Source: Castanea sativa
Taxonomy: Eukaryota; Streptophyta; Magnoliopsida; Fagales; Fagaceae
Reading direction: 5' to 3'
DNA: 64,000 bases
Assembly: GCF_040712315.1 (NCBI RefSeq)
Contig: NC_134017.1
Coordinates: 23,044,322 to 23,108,321 of the forward strand
Shown: positions 33,215 to 45,432 of the stretch, piece by piece
How the letters are laid out: each line of letters begins with the position of its first letter
Position numbering within the stretch: position 1 is the first letter of the stretch
Notes under the pieces: model-generated
Database searches by the model: none
What the model was told of the DNA's origin: nothing
Seen by the model: the letters and a program-made list of their open reading frames with translations, nothing else
Translations under genes and position numbers: made by a program

Positions 33215-33893
33215 ATTGTATAATTATAAATGAACCCCTTTCTTAGTTGCCACAGGTAGTTTGTATAAATGAACCACTTGGGCTCGACAGCGGATCCTAT
33301 TTATTTTTCCTCTGTTTTGCCTTTCCTTAAAATGTATAAATTATGTAGAATTTCCAACAAGGTATTGTGATTTCATGGTTGCTTAATTTGTGAGTGATTA
33401 AATACAGTTTTTGATGGCCTCTTAAAATGAAAAGGGCTAGGTTTTCCCTCATATATTGACATCTTGGAATATTTTCAATTTAGGTGTTTTTTTTCCCCTC
33501 TTTTCTCATGTTAAGAAATGATGGACCCAAAAATTTGTGATGTTTACATTATTTGTATAACAGATATTCATTTTCTAACTTAAATGAATTATTTAACGTG
33601 CCTCTTTGTACATACCCACTTAAAAAAAGGTTGATGTCAAGGATATCCTTGGCATCTCTTAGGATTTAGGAGAAAAAATGTTCGAGTTACAGAAATAGCA
33701 GCAAATTATAATTATATTAACAAAAAAAAACCTGAGTTAAAAAAACACTTATATACCACTAATCTTTAAGTTAACATGATGTGTTAATAGTTTAATATTT
33801 TACTATTTTTTATTCATTTAATTGCATTTTCCCTAATTTGAAGTCTTTTTTTAGAACCTTTTTCTCCGTCTGTGTTTTTTAGATATGAATTTT
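33215..33893. other. Non-coding stretch
   Basis: AT-rich DNA with poly-A and poly-T runs. No gene, RNA or mobile element was recognised. Confidence 0.5.
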
Positions 33894-33987
33894 TTTTGAG
33901 GGGGTGAAATTTGTTAATCTCCACACGCCAAATCGTGATATTTTGAGGGGGTGAAATTTGTTAATCTCCACACGCCAAATCATGATA
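33894..33987. repeat. 47-bp tandem duplication
   Basis: Two nearly identical head-to-tail copies (starting at 33894 and 33941) of a unit beginning TTTTGAGGGGGTGAAATTTG and containing CTCCACACGCCAAATC; they differ at one base near the end (CGTGATA versus CATGATA). Confidence 0.9.
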
Positions 33988-34236
33988 TATGATGATGCAA
34001 ATCAGAAGCTGAGCTCCTCGTCTCTGCAAATGGAAGAAGTTAGGTTGCTTACAACATTGGTGAGAAACCTACAATAAGACTTTAAACATGGTGGAATACA
34101 CCAATGTGGTATTTGCCAAAAACACTCCAATGATTACGTCAGAAAAAGAAAGGCTTTTGAGAGACAAATTGACTTGTGAGTAGCTTTTCGCTAAATTTTT
34201 TTGTGTACGTTTGGATTTTGTTCCTCTTTTCTTTTA

Positions 34237-35020
34237 AGACAAAATTTAGTTACAAAACCAATTGTAGCCTAAAGCAACAAACTGCTCTAATAAACTGACA
34301 TGTGTAAAAAATGACATGTTCATTGCACATGATTACTTAAGTAAACTTAATCCAACCAACCCTAGTTAAGTACACCACCTATTAAAAAAATAAAAATAAA
34401 AAATAACTACACCACCTATTGCCATGCTTGCCCTTAATAGCATTTTTTTTTTTCTTGGTCCGCTTCCTTAGATAAGATCCTCACTGTAGACAATCTTCAG
34501 AAGAGACCAAATATATGTGCAAAAGGTGTGGTCAATGGTTTTTGGTATTCATTGGGTTTTGCCGGCGATGGAGACAGAGGAGGATTTGAGGTGGTGGGAT
34601 GGCAGTGGAGACATTACAGGATTTGAGGTGTGTCGGCGGTGGAGATAGAGGGTTTGGGTTGGCTGGCCAACGATGGAGACAGGAGAGTTTGAGAAGGAGC
34701 TAGGTTTCTTCGATGAGAGAAAGAGAGAGAGCGATTATACGCTTTGTTAGTTTAGGTTTTTAGTTTTTTTTTTTTTAATAGGTGGTGTAGTTTTTTTTTT
34801 ATATATATACAAGATAGAATTTTTACTCTAGCCTAATTTAAGTGTATATGTATGTGAAACTCCCTTTTGGAGACTTAAACCCCGGCCCTTGCTCCCAACA
34901 CCTCACAAGCATTTATATTTGTAATTATGTGCAATTCACATGCCATTTTTTACACATGTCAGTTTATTAGAGCAGTTTGTAGCTTTAGGCTACAATTGGT
35001 TTTGTAGTTAAACTTTATTC
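34237..35020. mobile_element. Mutator-like non-autonomous element with nested inverted repeats
   Basis: Flanked by identical 9-bp TTTCTTTTA (34228-34236 and 35021-35029). Terminal inverted repeats of about 75 bp share CAATTGTAGCCTAAAGC and TGCTCTAATAAACTGACATG. Inside, CTACACCACCTATT (34409) and its reverse complement AATAGGTGGTGTAG (about 34778) form a second inverted pair. Between them lies a GC-richer core (about 34540-34730) made of degenerate ~36-bp units (GCGATGGAGACAG...GGATTTGAGG). No transposase. Confidence 0.8.
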
Positions 35021-35639
35021 TTTCTTTTATAGCTGTTCCTCACCTTAATGAACAATGAATCTCTGCATTTATGTTCAACAACTAGTATGTTACTAATAGG
35101 TGGTCTGATGTGCAGAGCTCACTTGTTTCCGTTGCTCCATCCATTACTCTTTATCATCGATGCGCGCAATAAATGTGTAACGCTTGCTTGGGTCATCATT
35201 ATGGAGAATGACTATTCTAGTTTACTTTTTGACTCATCAATATCCACTTTGGAAATTCAATTAAGTTTGCTTATTTAACCATTAATGATTGGATTTTTTA
35301 AGAACAATACATTAGCATCTAACTCACAACTCTCAAGCAAAATTGATATCTTGACATTTTGCATCCTAACTCACAACTGATAATGTCCAATTACTAAGGG
35401 CAACACAATCAAACTGCTTTGTAATCCAAAGTAGAAGAAAGAGAACCTACATTGCATATAGTAATGGCAATATTTGAGATTCTGGGATGTAGCGATGTTT
35501 TATGAGCGCAGTCGGCCAATTATTGGAAAATAGTTTGCAACACACAGATAACATCGTTTCTCCAAAATAAAAAAACCATTGTCACACTGCAAAGGGCACA
35601 AAGTTGAGGTCAGCAATAGCAATTTGTTAAGAGTGGTCG

Positions 35640-35870
35640 ATAGTTCAATGAATTTGAATTGGCCTTGAATGCAAATTGTCAATATGGTTGTAGAATGTTG
35701 ATGAAAACATGTGGTAGTTTGTCCAATTTAACAATTCATAGTTGATATATGGAAGATGACATCTAGATATCCATTTCCAAAATATGAAATTATCAAAAAC
35801 ATGTAGGGAATCAACTTTGATCATGGATGGTGCAATTTGGTTAAAACTAAAAAGGACTTGGTTATAGTCA
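35640..35870. repeat. Paralogue of the 25.4-26.2 kb segment, without the MITE
   Basis: It matches 25440-25625 and 26079-26165 in order (GCAAATTG-CAATATG, GTTGTAGAATGTTG, ATGGAAG-TGACATC, then GGGAATCAACTTTGAT, GATGGTGCAATTTG) but lacks the MITE, so it is an empty-site paralogue. The minus strand is open over 35645-35908 with a protein-like reading (IAPSMIKVDSLHVFDNF), which suggests an exon of an unrecognised gene or gene fragment. Confidence 0.65.
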
Positions 35871-36821
35871 TTCCTTGTCCACTTTTCAGTAAGCACCTTA
35901 ACCTTCAAAGGGGTTTTCTTCTTCTTCTTTTACCGCAAGTCATGGATGCTATCTTGATGAATGAAATTAACATGAAAAAACTTTCCTTATTGACGAATGA
36001 GATGTTATCTTGTTCTGTTAATCATGGTATTAGTATACTCTCTCTCTCTCTCTCTCTCTCTTCACCTACACAATCCAAATATGACAAACCCATGACTGTT
36101 CAAACTATGGGGAGATTATTAGTGTAGGATTTTTTTTTGTCTAATAACCAATAATGCAAGACTTCTTTTTCAAATCAAAACTACATGTTTCTCACTATGA
36201 TGAGACGAACGCAGCATGATCATATTCAAACACACCCAAAAAGGCATTTTTGAAAGCAAAAACACTAACACAATAAAGAAATTTGTGGAGAGGCAAAAAA
36301 CATAACTGAATTTACAAGTCGAACAAGTTGAAGTAATGCGAAAAAATTAAATGCAAACAACAAGCCACAAGTAAAGTGAACACAATTACAAAGAGAAATA
36401 GTTGATTGAATTGAAGCTTTGGCTGTGATAGTTACATTCAGCTAGTTCTTGTCTTGCAAACTTTACAACTTAGCAAATTAATTCTCTGTTACAGTCTCTG
36501 ATAATGTGCTGGTTTAAGCTGAAGAAAAGTGACTATATTAACCGTAAAACACTTCAGACATAAAACCCAGACATCCCTAGTTCTTAGATTCAACCTTACA
36601 AAAACAGGTTCGAGAGAACCCAACCCATGGTCACAAAGACTATCAACAAAGATTCAAAAAATTGGCCAAAATGAATATGAATAGAGATGAGGAAGGATTA
36701 AGATTAGATATCAAGTAGAACCTCGTGGAGTAAGTGACATATCCAGATTACACTTTCTTCTGGAAAGTATACGTATCTGTTAGTAGTCCCTTGCAATAAA
36801 GATCTAACAGCCATGTTATCC
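35871..36821. other. Region downstream of the cyclin gene
   Basis: Contains a (TC)n run at about 36039-36062 and AT-rich DNA. The cyclin 3' UTR should lie in the right part (minus strand, left of 36822), but its end cannot be fixed by eye. Confidence 0.45.
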
Positions 36822-39173
36822 TCAGAATAGTGTTTCTAGCAGTTTTGGGGAAGACAAAGCCGCCACAGACTTAAACTGCTACAAAAAAAATCTCATTAGT
36901 GAACTCAAGGTTATGTAAAACCAACCCTACATGATTGTCAATCATAAGTTAAAAATACGAGTCCAAGGGAACTCTATAATAAAGCAAGCATGAATTTTTG
37001 TGTATATTGTTCTATTTGTTACCTTCTGTTGCCTATACTTCATTCGTATAGAACTCAGAGGACATCCATTGGTGTTCAACTGTAGATCTTGTAAGGCAAG
37101 AACTGTGGTTTTCAAATCTGATGCCTTGTAAGAGGTATAGTGTTCTAGAGTTGGATTCTGCCAGATACACAGAAGAAGTCATCTTTCTAGTATATAATTC
37201 AGTACATGGAAAGTAAATAAACAAAGAAAGAAAGGAGAAAATTCAAACCCATGGGTGATTTGACTGATCTAATGTCCATCTGGCGAGAAATACAGCTGAT
37301 GCAGCTATGACAGATGGAAGGTAATTCAAGAAGCCATAGTCAATTAAGGTTAGTTCAGCTAAAAAGTTGGCCAAGTACTCCAGTTCAACACTAGGGGTCT
37401 GCATTTTCCATATGTAAAAATTAGATTTGACAATCCAAAAGGTTCAAATCTAAAGAGATTGGCATTTCCCAAACCAAGGCCAGGAATGACTTAGGCCAAC
37501 CATGTTACCTTGTATGAAGCTTGTGCTGCTCGAAGAAATCTCCTGGAAATAACGAATTTGTAAAATCATATTAGGAACTTGAAAATACATACTGAAACTG
37601 TAAGCAGTATGAATGAAAATGACAGATAAGCTGAAGTACCTGAGAAAAGTTTTTGCAGTAGGTGCAACCAGTTGAAAGCCAATATACTTCAATACTTGAA
37701 TCTCCAGTTCCAATACCTGCCATCATTTTATTCAGGAAAGCAAATCCCCAAAAAAAAAGGATTTTGGCAGGTTGTGCCAATAGTCTGAATTCTAATACTT
37801 AAAAGAACATCTCTTTGTCAGTCAAATTGTGTAATTGTTTAAAACTTTATGAAGTACAGGGCCTACAACCTGGCCATAAAAGTGAAGCACTAGACATCTT
37901 CATAAATTAAACAGATTAAAAAGAGTGATTTAGGAGTTCTACAGTCACACTGCTGTGACAGATCATTTCCATACCTCCTATATTTCAGTGAAATGTGATT
38001 TCCATATACCTACTTAACTAGTGACCCCAGGAATGCCGCAGCTCATGCATATCCACATAGCTAAGTATTACAGAAATAACTCTAATAGCCAATTTTTTAT
38101 CATGTTACCATTTTAAAAAAATCTAACCTCCAACAAGGTGTCATAAGAATTATATTATAACCAAAAAAGCACCAAATACGTATGGTGGGTGAATATTTTG
38201 GGAATGATTACAAAGTTTTTCTTTTTTTTTTTATAATATTTTTTATATCAATAAGTTTACGCATGCACCTAGCGGGCTTTGAACCCTTGACCTTAACCTC
38301 CCATCATTTCTAATGGGAGAGGAGGTACTGTTTGAGCTAGAACTCATTGGTGAGAATTTTTTCAACTTCAAGTCGAAATGGAATCCATAATCTCTTTTCC
38401 CTTTTTCTCCCCTCCATTTTTCTTCTTTTCTCCAAAGTTTCCAATCCTATCAAGCCATTGCAGCATATCAGCATCATATGAGGAATTGTCTTCAAAAAAA
38501 TGTTTTGGAGATCTCAATAGCTTTTATATGGTGAAGATAATCCACATGAGAGCAAAGAGACCAAGTTCACACTAATATCAATTTGTTTGGGACCTCATAA
38601 GCTCATACTGATACCTAGGCAATAAACTGATTTAGGTAAAGTTGAATAGATGGAAGATATAGATAACTCCAGATAATACATAATTTATACTGTAATTGGT
38701 CAACCGGGATTAAAAAAATTTGTTTACTTCCTTATTCTTTAAGTTTATGAGTAAAACATTCTATGGGCTGAGAGAAAGAACCATGACATACCTCCTCTCT
38801 TGTGTAAGTGTTGTCTGTGATGAGGCAAAACTCTTCCACACGCGGTGCACATATTTCTTCATACTTCCTTTAAATTAAACCACAAAGAGATGAACTTCAT
38901 TCAGTAAATACTAAGTGCAGGGGGGGAAAAGATTTAATTTGACTAAATGGAACTTGCAAGTTTACAATCACTTAAAAGGAATAACATTTGACAATATAAT
39001 TTTGTTGAACGATGGTCATCCGTAAAGCAAAATATGCTGAACAAGAAATTGTTTAAAAAGTTATTATAATCGTCTTTCAGCTTATAAACTTAATTTTTCC
39101 TCATTGGATATTTTGTAAATCATCCTATATAATTTAAAGAAACACAAAGTTTAACAAAATATTCAACCTTTAC

Positions 39174-39209
<36 letters not shown>

Positions 39210-42200
39210 GTATATATATATATATATATCACTGCATGTTAGACAAGATTGACAAAAAAAATATCATTTTATTTCATTTGATAAAACATATTAGGAAAGG
39301 AGAAGTTAAAAAATTAGTACAATTTAAGATTGTAGTCATGAAAAACCCGACCATGAGTATCATGCAGTTAACTCTGCTACAGATAAGGAAGCTTACGAGG
39401 CAATTAGCATGCAAGTGATGCCAAGAAGTTGAAGTTTTTGTCTTTCCATGTAATTTTGAGCAAGAAACCAATCAATGAGATAAACTGTGAGATAAAGCGT
39501 GTCCGGCACCAACCTATATTCCTCAGATACCTGAAACAAAATTAAATTGATAAGAAAGAGTTATTTTATTTTATTCATACTTTTTACTTTTTACATTCAC
39601 ACCACATTGAAAAAAAATGCATAACAGAGCATTACACCACTGAATAGTCATCAAGAAGCCTAATATCCATTTAAATTACACAAACTGAAGGAGACTTGAG
39701 AAAATTTGTTGCAAAATTGTATGAAATTCTTATCAATCAAATAGTGCAAAGTTAATGTTAATTTACATTACAAAATAAATTACCAACAATGACAACATAA
39801 CTTGTGTAGCAGCGGCTGGAGCAACAAAACAACAGTAATTTTTATTAGAAATAGATACACCTTGACAATGTTTGACACAACACAACAATATGGGAGTTCA
39901 CTGTACCAAAATTTTCCATTTTACTCTATATTGAAGCTGAATGTAACAATTTCAAACTGATCAAATAAACATCATACTTTGTTGATGAATATTATTATAA
40001 GCATCACAATATGTTGCATTAAGTATTAATGTCAAGCCAAATCATAGATGATACACTTTCAACCTCAATATATGAAAGGTCGCTATTAATATAATTTCCT
40101 AAGTGGAGGAAGGAGCTTTGGAAAAAGTAATTTGGATATGTTGCCCAGAAAAAGCAAAACTAAAAATTAGGACAAGAAAGTTGGCTGAGTTAATTATTTA
40201 ATAATATGAGAAATTTCATTTTAACGTGAAAGTAGAAACAGTATAAAATCATTTGGTTCTAATCAAACAAGTTCAAGGGTGCTCTAAATAGCCATCAGAA
40301 TGTTATTGGCATTGAAGCTTTCTAAATAAAAACACATGGTTAGGCATGCTAAAAGGCAATATTTATAAAAATTAAAAAGATCTATAGGAATCATCACATA
40401 TGCAACTATGCATCTCAATTAATGCTTCTCAATTTTTTTTTATAAAGAAAACTCATCACTTAATAGATCAGTAATAGGACATTTTGATGGGATATTCTTT
40501 CATTTATCTGCCATGTTATGACCCTTGAGTATTCATTGCATCAGCAAATTCGTGTAGGTCAAATTGCAGTACAACTTAAGTGACAATTAATTATAAAAAA
40601 AATGGTAAAGGACAATCCTAATATACATGCATATGGTTTCTGTAAGCTTTTGAGCAGGATTAACGAGCATCTGGTCAACAGGGATAAACTCAAAGTTAAA
40701 TTAAAACTAAAAACATAAATAAAAGTTTAAGGCTGCCAAGATTGCCCAGTATATAATACAGAAAGGCAGGTATCCCTTTAATGACGGACATCACTTGAGT
40801 GTGAGACACAGAAATCATCATCAATAGCTTCATAAAACACACCTACGGATGTGCACTTAACAAAAGCATGTGTAATTTAGACCACTTATGATGTCAGGCA
40901 GTGACATGATACTAACCTCTACAAGCCAATCAACCAGAATCCCCCGCATGCTTTGAGTTATATCTCTCTGTACTGTTTCCATGAAATTAGGACATGGTCT
41001 CCGGACAAGCTGTAGAAACAAAAGATTAACCCATTAGTAGGCATCATGTATACTCTTAATGACCTGAGCAACCATAATAATAAGTGGAAATACATATATT
41101 TTCAGCATTCTGAGCTGCATTAATTAGTTTTGATTTAAGGTTGTTACTGTTTTTTATCCTCGGTTTACCATGTCATATATTTCATAGTATATTTTCTCTA
41201 TCCTCTCCCTTCTTAGAAGAAAATTGCTGAACAACCAAAATAAACAAAATCTTGATCCAAAAGTTTGAAATATAATTAGTGGGGGCAATAAAAGGGAAAA
41301 CTGACTATTATACAAATAAAAGAAAGGTATCTATCTACAGCACAAACCTCAGCAACACGTAAATTGCTATATATTTCAGGGGCATAGACACTGCATAATT
41401 GAGGGTCCTTATGATCTGCATCAATGTCTGTAATGTCTGGCATGTTTGATATAAGCATGTCTCCAGAAAGGCCACCTTTGACTGGTGAAACCATTTAAAC
41501 AAAAAATGTCACTGTTTGCTGCATGCATCTATATATGACAGAGAAAAAACAGAAATATCCCTTTTAGCAAACAATCAGCCATGATTCATGAGTTACCTTT
41601 GCCCTTGATATGAAACCGTATTAACCATGTTAATTAACATATAATCAATTATCTTGAAGAACCAAACCCACTTAAACATAAGTGTCTGTTTGGGATGTGA
41701 ATCATGTGATGAAAATCCCAGCTTATTTGAGTTTTTAACTTCTTTTTTGTACTATTCATGAGTCTCATTGCACTTTTTGATACTATTCATAGGTCTCATT
41801 GTACTATCTAACTAGCTTTTAACCTTTTCTTTCTATACTTTTAACAAAAAGTTTTCAAATTCAGCTAAATAAATTGTTCCTAAACGGACACTAAATGACT
41901 CGCTAATAATTTGAAATATTCATGTTATGGCAAAAGAAGCTTAGAAAGCAACATACGGTGCTAGCAGAACTCAAAATTATTGCATTCAACAAAGATTTCC
42001 AATTAAGTGGGTTGGCCATCTTGTGAATGACAAAGATTCCATGATGGTAAGACATTGCAAAGCAAAATAATTAAAGTAAAAATGTTCATTCTACTCCTTG
42101 TGGGAGATTAAACTGATTTCATGTTATTTTCAGCTAATTGCAAAGCTCTCCCCAAAGGGTCACATGCTCACTTTGAGAAATTGGAACCTCAGACAACAAG

Positions 42201-43261
42201 CTATAAGCATATAATCATATATCTTTGTTGAACAGTTCTTATTATATATGTGGTGTACTTTTATACTTGTTTAAAGTCTTAGAGTTTGGATTTGAATTGT
42301 TCTTACTATATATATGGTCTGTATTGTTGAAGTGTTTTCTGTACTTGGCAGCTACAATTGGCTAATACCACATTGCATATGAGGAATACACAAACAAATT
42401 TTATAATCATGAAACCAGCTCAGGTCAAACCTAAAGAGCCAATTTAACCCTTTGAGCTCTCCACTTATTAACTACTACTGGATTACAGTCCCACATTCAG
42501 TTCTTATTCAGTATCATGATTTTGGTATATACTTCATTATCAGGCCTTTTTTACACTTCAAAACAAAAAGACATCAACACACATGAGTCTCCTGGAAATG
42601 GATTCCTTCTTGAACTTCATTTCTAAGTAGTAATATTATGCATGTTATGGTTACCATGCATGGAGGTGTGAAATTGAAGTAGACAACAAACCTTTCTTTG
42701 GAGAACTTTGAGCCTGTGAAGAACTCTGATTTTCAAGACAATGGTCATCGATCCCATGCTTCCCTATGGTAGTTAACCAAAGAGGTACCTTTTCTTCCAA
42801 GTAAACTGAACATGTAACTTCTTCTGATCTAGGATTTATTTTTCCTGCTTCTTGAAGAACATTTGCTTTTGAACCAGTTTGAAACTTTGGGACTTCTACA
42901 GCATTTGATGGTGCCACTTTGCAGACCTTCACCTGACCCTTTTTAATTGACTTGCTGTTCTTAGCCTGACATTCAGCAATACAAAAGGAAGCAAAACTCA
43001 GATTCTTGAGTAATCAGAGCTTTGGCAACAATACTAATCTGCCCGCTGAATCTCTCAACTTGTTATACATTTTCCAGTAAATAGAACGTTAAAATGATTG
43101 TCATTTAAATTGTACTGATTACATGATTGTCAATCCTTCATAGGGGCAATTCTTTGTTTTCATTAATGGTTATTTTACCTATCAAAATATTTGTACTTAT
43201 TACATGATCAATTACCAAAAAAATTCAAAACAGGCATCATATTTTCTGGCTCAACTCGCAA

Positions 43262-43327
<66 letters not shown>

Positions 43328-43695
43328 CTTGTCATTATTTCTTTCGAAAATTGACAAGAAGACAAAACCAAGATCATGAATAAATTAGATGGAATATTAA
43401 CCTGAATTTTTGCTGCATTCAAGCAGCTCCTATACGAGCCATTGCAGCAAGAATTGGTGACATCCTGAAGAACAGCCCTCCTCTTACGCTTAAGACATGC
43501 ATTACTGGGAGCATTGTTGTTCTCATCCAAGGCAGTTTTTTTTTGGATTCCTTGCAGAGTCCGCTTCAGATTTTGTTGTGTAGGAGCTTTTAAAGGGGGC
43601 AATTGTCCAGATACACGAAAGGCGGCAGCTCTAGCACGTGTTAATGGAGCAGTAAGCTCTCCACCCTTAACAGTAACCAGATTTTCTTTTCTCAT
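36822..43695 (-). CDS. CYCA2: A2-type cyclin, 11 coding exons
   Basis: Mitotic A-type cyclin: binds and activates a cyclin-dependent kinase in S/G2/M. Coding exons on the minus strand: 43695-43402, 42965-42692, 41481-41348, 41009-40917, 39530-39397, 38867-38792, 37716-37640, 37542-37509, 37398-37249, 37157-37023 and 36875-36822. All junctions have GT/AG, the phases agree, and the sum is 1455 nt (484 codons plus TGA). The N-terminal part has a destruction box (RAVLQDVTN). The cyclin box begins at the exon 4/5 boundary with MRGILVDWLVE and VSEEY, the A-type signature LVEVxEEY, and continues through YMERQKLQLLG, CMLIASKYEEI and LELEIQVLKYIGF; a second fold follows (LAELTLIDYGFLNYLPS). The gene looks intact. 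The CYCA2 subgroup is assigned from overall resemblance; the subgroup member is not. Introns hold a SINE, a MITE and an (AT)n tract. Confidence 0.93.
38219..38350 (-). mobile_element. SINE in a cyclin intron
   Basis: On the minus strand: an A-box-like TCTAGCTCAAACAG, a B-box GGTTCAAAGCC and then an A/T-rich tail ending in a T run on plus (38220-38232). It is located in the intron between the sixth and seventh coding exons, in the same orientation as the gene. Confidence 0.65.
39170..39230. repeat. (AT)n / TATG microsatellite in a cyclin intron
   Basis: AT runs flanking four ATGT/TATG units, left of the fifth coding exon. Confidence 0.85.
41682..41892. mobile_element. MITE in a cyclin intron
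   Basis: Terminal inverted repeats AGTGTCTGTTTGGGATG and (reverse complement) AGTGTCCGTTTAGGAAC. The interior has repeated ACTATTCAT-GTCTCATTG segments. The reverse complement of the same family is at 47597-47805. It lies between coding exons 2 and 3. Confidence 0.7.
43263..43325. repeat. (AT)n microsatellite in the first coding intron of the cyclin
   Basis: About 60 bp of AT repeats beginning some 75 bases inside the intron after the first coding exon. Confidence 0.9.
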
Positions 43696-43754
43696 GTTTA
43701 GAAACCTCAGAGAAAAGAAAAGCTCAAACCCAAAGCATTAAATTTAAACTACAC

Positions 43755-44828
43755 CTGCAACAAAATGAACAAACAAATGCAAAATTAATTTAAGAACAAG
43801 CTGTTCTGGCAATAAGCCTGTAGAAATACAGCTAGAGTAACAAGAATTTTTATTAATCTTGGCAACACCAGGTTAGTACGTAAAATATGTTCCATTAGCA
43901 ATAACAACATTCACTGAAGAAAATATTAGGTGTGTTGTGAACACAACTTCAAAGAAAAACCATTTCCAGTCCTAACTCCCTATGAAGAGTAAAAAAAAAA
44001 GATTTTGCAAGTCCCCAATTCATGTTCCCTTGTAGTCATAATCCTAGATAATTGGAGTCAACCACATGAATCCATTTCTACTAAAACTCTCTCTCTAAGG
44101 CCATGTATCACTATCACCTTCATTACTACATTATGCCTTCAAGGCATTTAACTACACCCCCAAATTTCTTTCTTCATAATCCAAACTTTCTTTTCCCTTG
44201 AAACAAAGTAATCAACTAGCAAACCAACAAAATCAAGATAGTTTCCATCAAGCAGGTTTTGGACACAATCTTAACAACATAGTAAATAAACAAATAAGAG
44301 CATCAAACAGCCTTTCACACACAATAAAGATAACATAGAATGCAAACATATAACCTTAACCAAAATCTTTTTCAAAAATTCTTGCAGAATTGCAAATCAC
44401 AGAGAAACCGTTCTAAGAGAAATGCAAGAAAATCTTAGACACGAGCAGGGAAATATTGGCAATAAATTATAATGCCTGATTTAAAAGGTTAAACAAAATT
44501 AGAATAAATTTGAACCCTGAATTTTCAAAAAAGAAAAATAAAAATAAAAAGCCATAGAAAAAATTCTCAAATTTTGAAATAACCTTGGATCCAAGAAACA
44601 ATATCCAGAACAATATACTTTAAAAAGATTTTTTTTTAAATTCAGCTTCTTTTTCTTTAACCACAAATTCTCAGCATTCTTTAACCCAAAAGAAAAAAAA
44701 TTTAAAAACCAAGGAAATGCAAAGAAAACAACTTTCTTCTTGCAAATCTAGGTTCCAATAATTCAAGATTTACCATTTTCTGGGGCTCAGAAAATGAGGA
44801 CTAGAAGAAAAGAAAAGTATATTCTTAC
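43755..44828 (-). other. Probable 5' UTR intron of the cyclin gene
   Basis: On the minus strand an acceptor GTTGCAG|GTGTAG lies 59 bases before the ATG, and GAC|GTAAGAAT at 44829/44828 is a good donor (a second candidate, AATG|GTAAATC, is at about 44773). The sequence between is T-rich on the minus strand, as plant introns are. Transcript data would decide between the donors. Confidence 0.5.
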
Positions 44829-45278
44829 GTCTTGTTCTCTTTCATTTCAAATTTTGCTTCAAAAAATGTTCCAAAGAAAATCGAACCATGAACAAATGGT
44901 TTCATAAATTTTGCACTTCTTTGGCCACAAATACTTCAAAAAAGCAATCCAACCTTCAAAACTTTTTAAAAAAAAATCATTTCTTTTCCCACATTTTCCC
45001 ACCAACCAAACAACCACCCCCAAAACTCCAAGAAAATGAAAAATTAAAACAAACCCACTAAGCCCTTTTCGATTTTTGTCCAAATAAACCACAAATCACC
45101 CAATGTCCAAAATTCAAAAAAAAAAAATCCGAACAAAAAAGAAAAACATTAATAAACATATAGTACATTATACAAATCTACATTTGTGTATAAATTTATG
45201 CATGAAAATTGACCTGAATCTCTCTTCTAAAAGCTCCTCCAACAAAACTCAGAGAGACTCTGAGAAAGAGAGTGAGAA

Positions 45279-45280
<2 letters not shown>

Positions 45281-45317
<37 letters not shown>
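45281..45317. repeat. (GA)n tract near the cyclin transcription start
   Basis: GA repeats on plus, so CT repeats in the direction of the cyclin gene, located about 450 bases upstream of the proposed 5' UTR donor. Pyrimidine patches are common near plant transcription starts; an actual start site cannot be fixed. Confidence 0.7.
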
Positions 45318-45323
<6 letters not shown>

Positions 45324-45379
45324 GGCAGTGAAAGTGAGCGGGATAGTCTTGGAGTTTAAATTCTTTGAGAACCCAAAAA

Positions 45380-45395
45380 TAATAATAATAATAAA

Positions 45396-45426
<31 letters not shown>

Positions 45427-45432
45427 AAATAA
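45380..45432. repeat. (AAT)n/(TTA)n inverted trinucleotide run
   Basis: AATAAT units switch to ATTATT units within 50 bp, making an AT-only foldback just upstream of the cyclin gene. Confidence 0.8.

Noticed and set aside
34860..34910. tRNA-like B-box in the Mutator-like element
   Set aside because: GGTTTAAGTCTCC on the minus strand resembles a B-box, but no A-box lies at the right distance.
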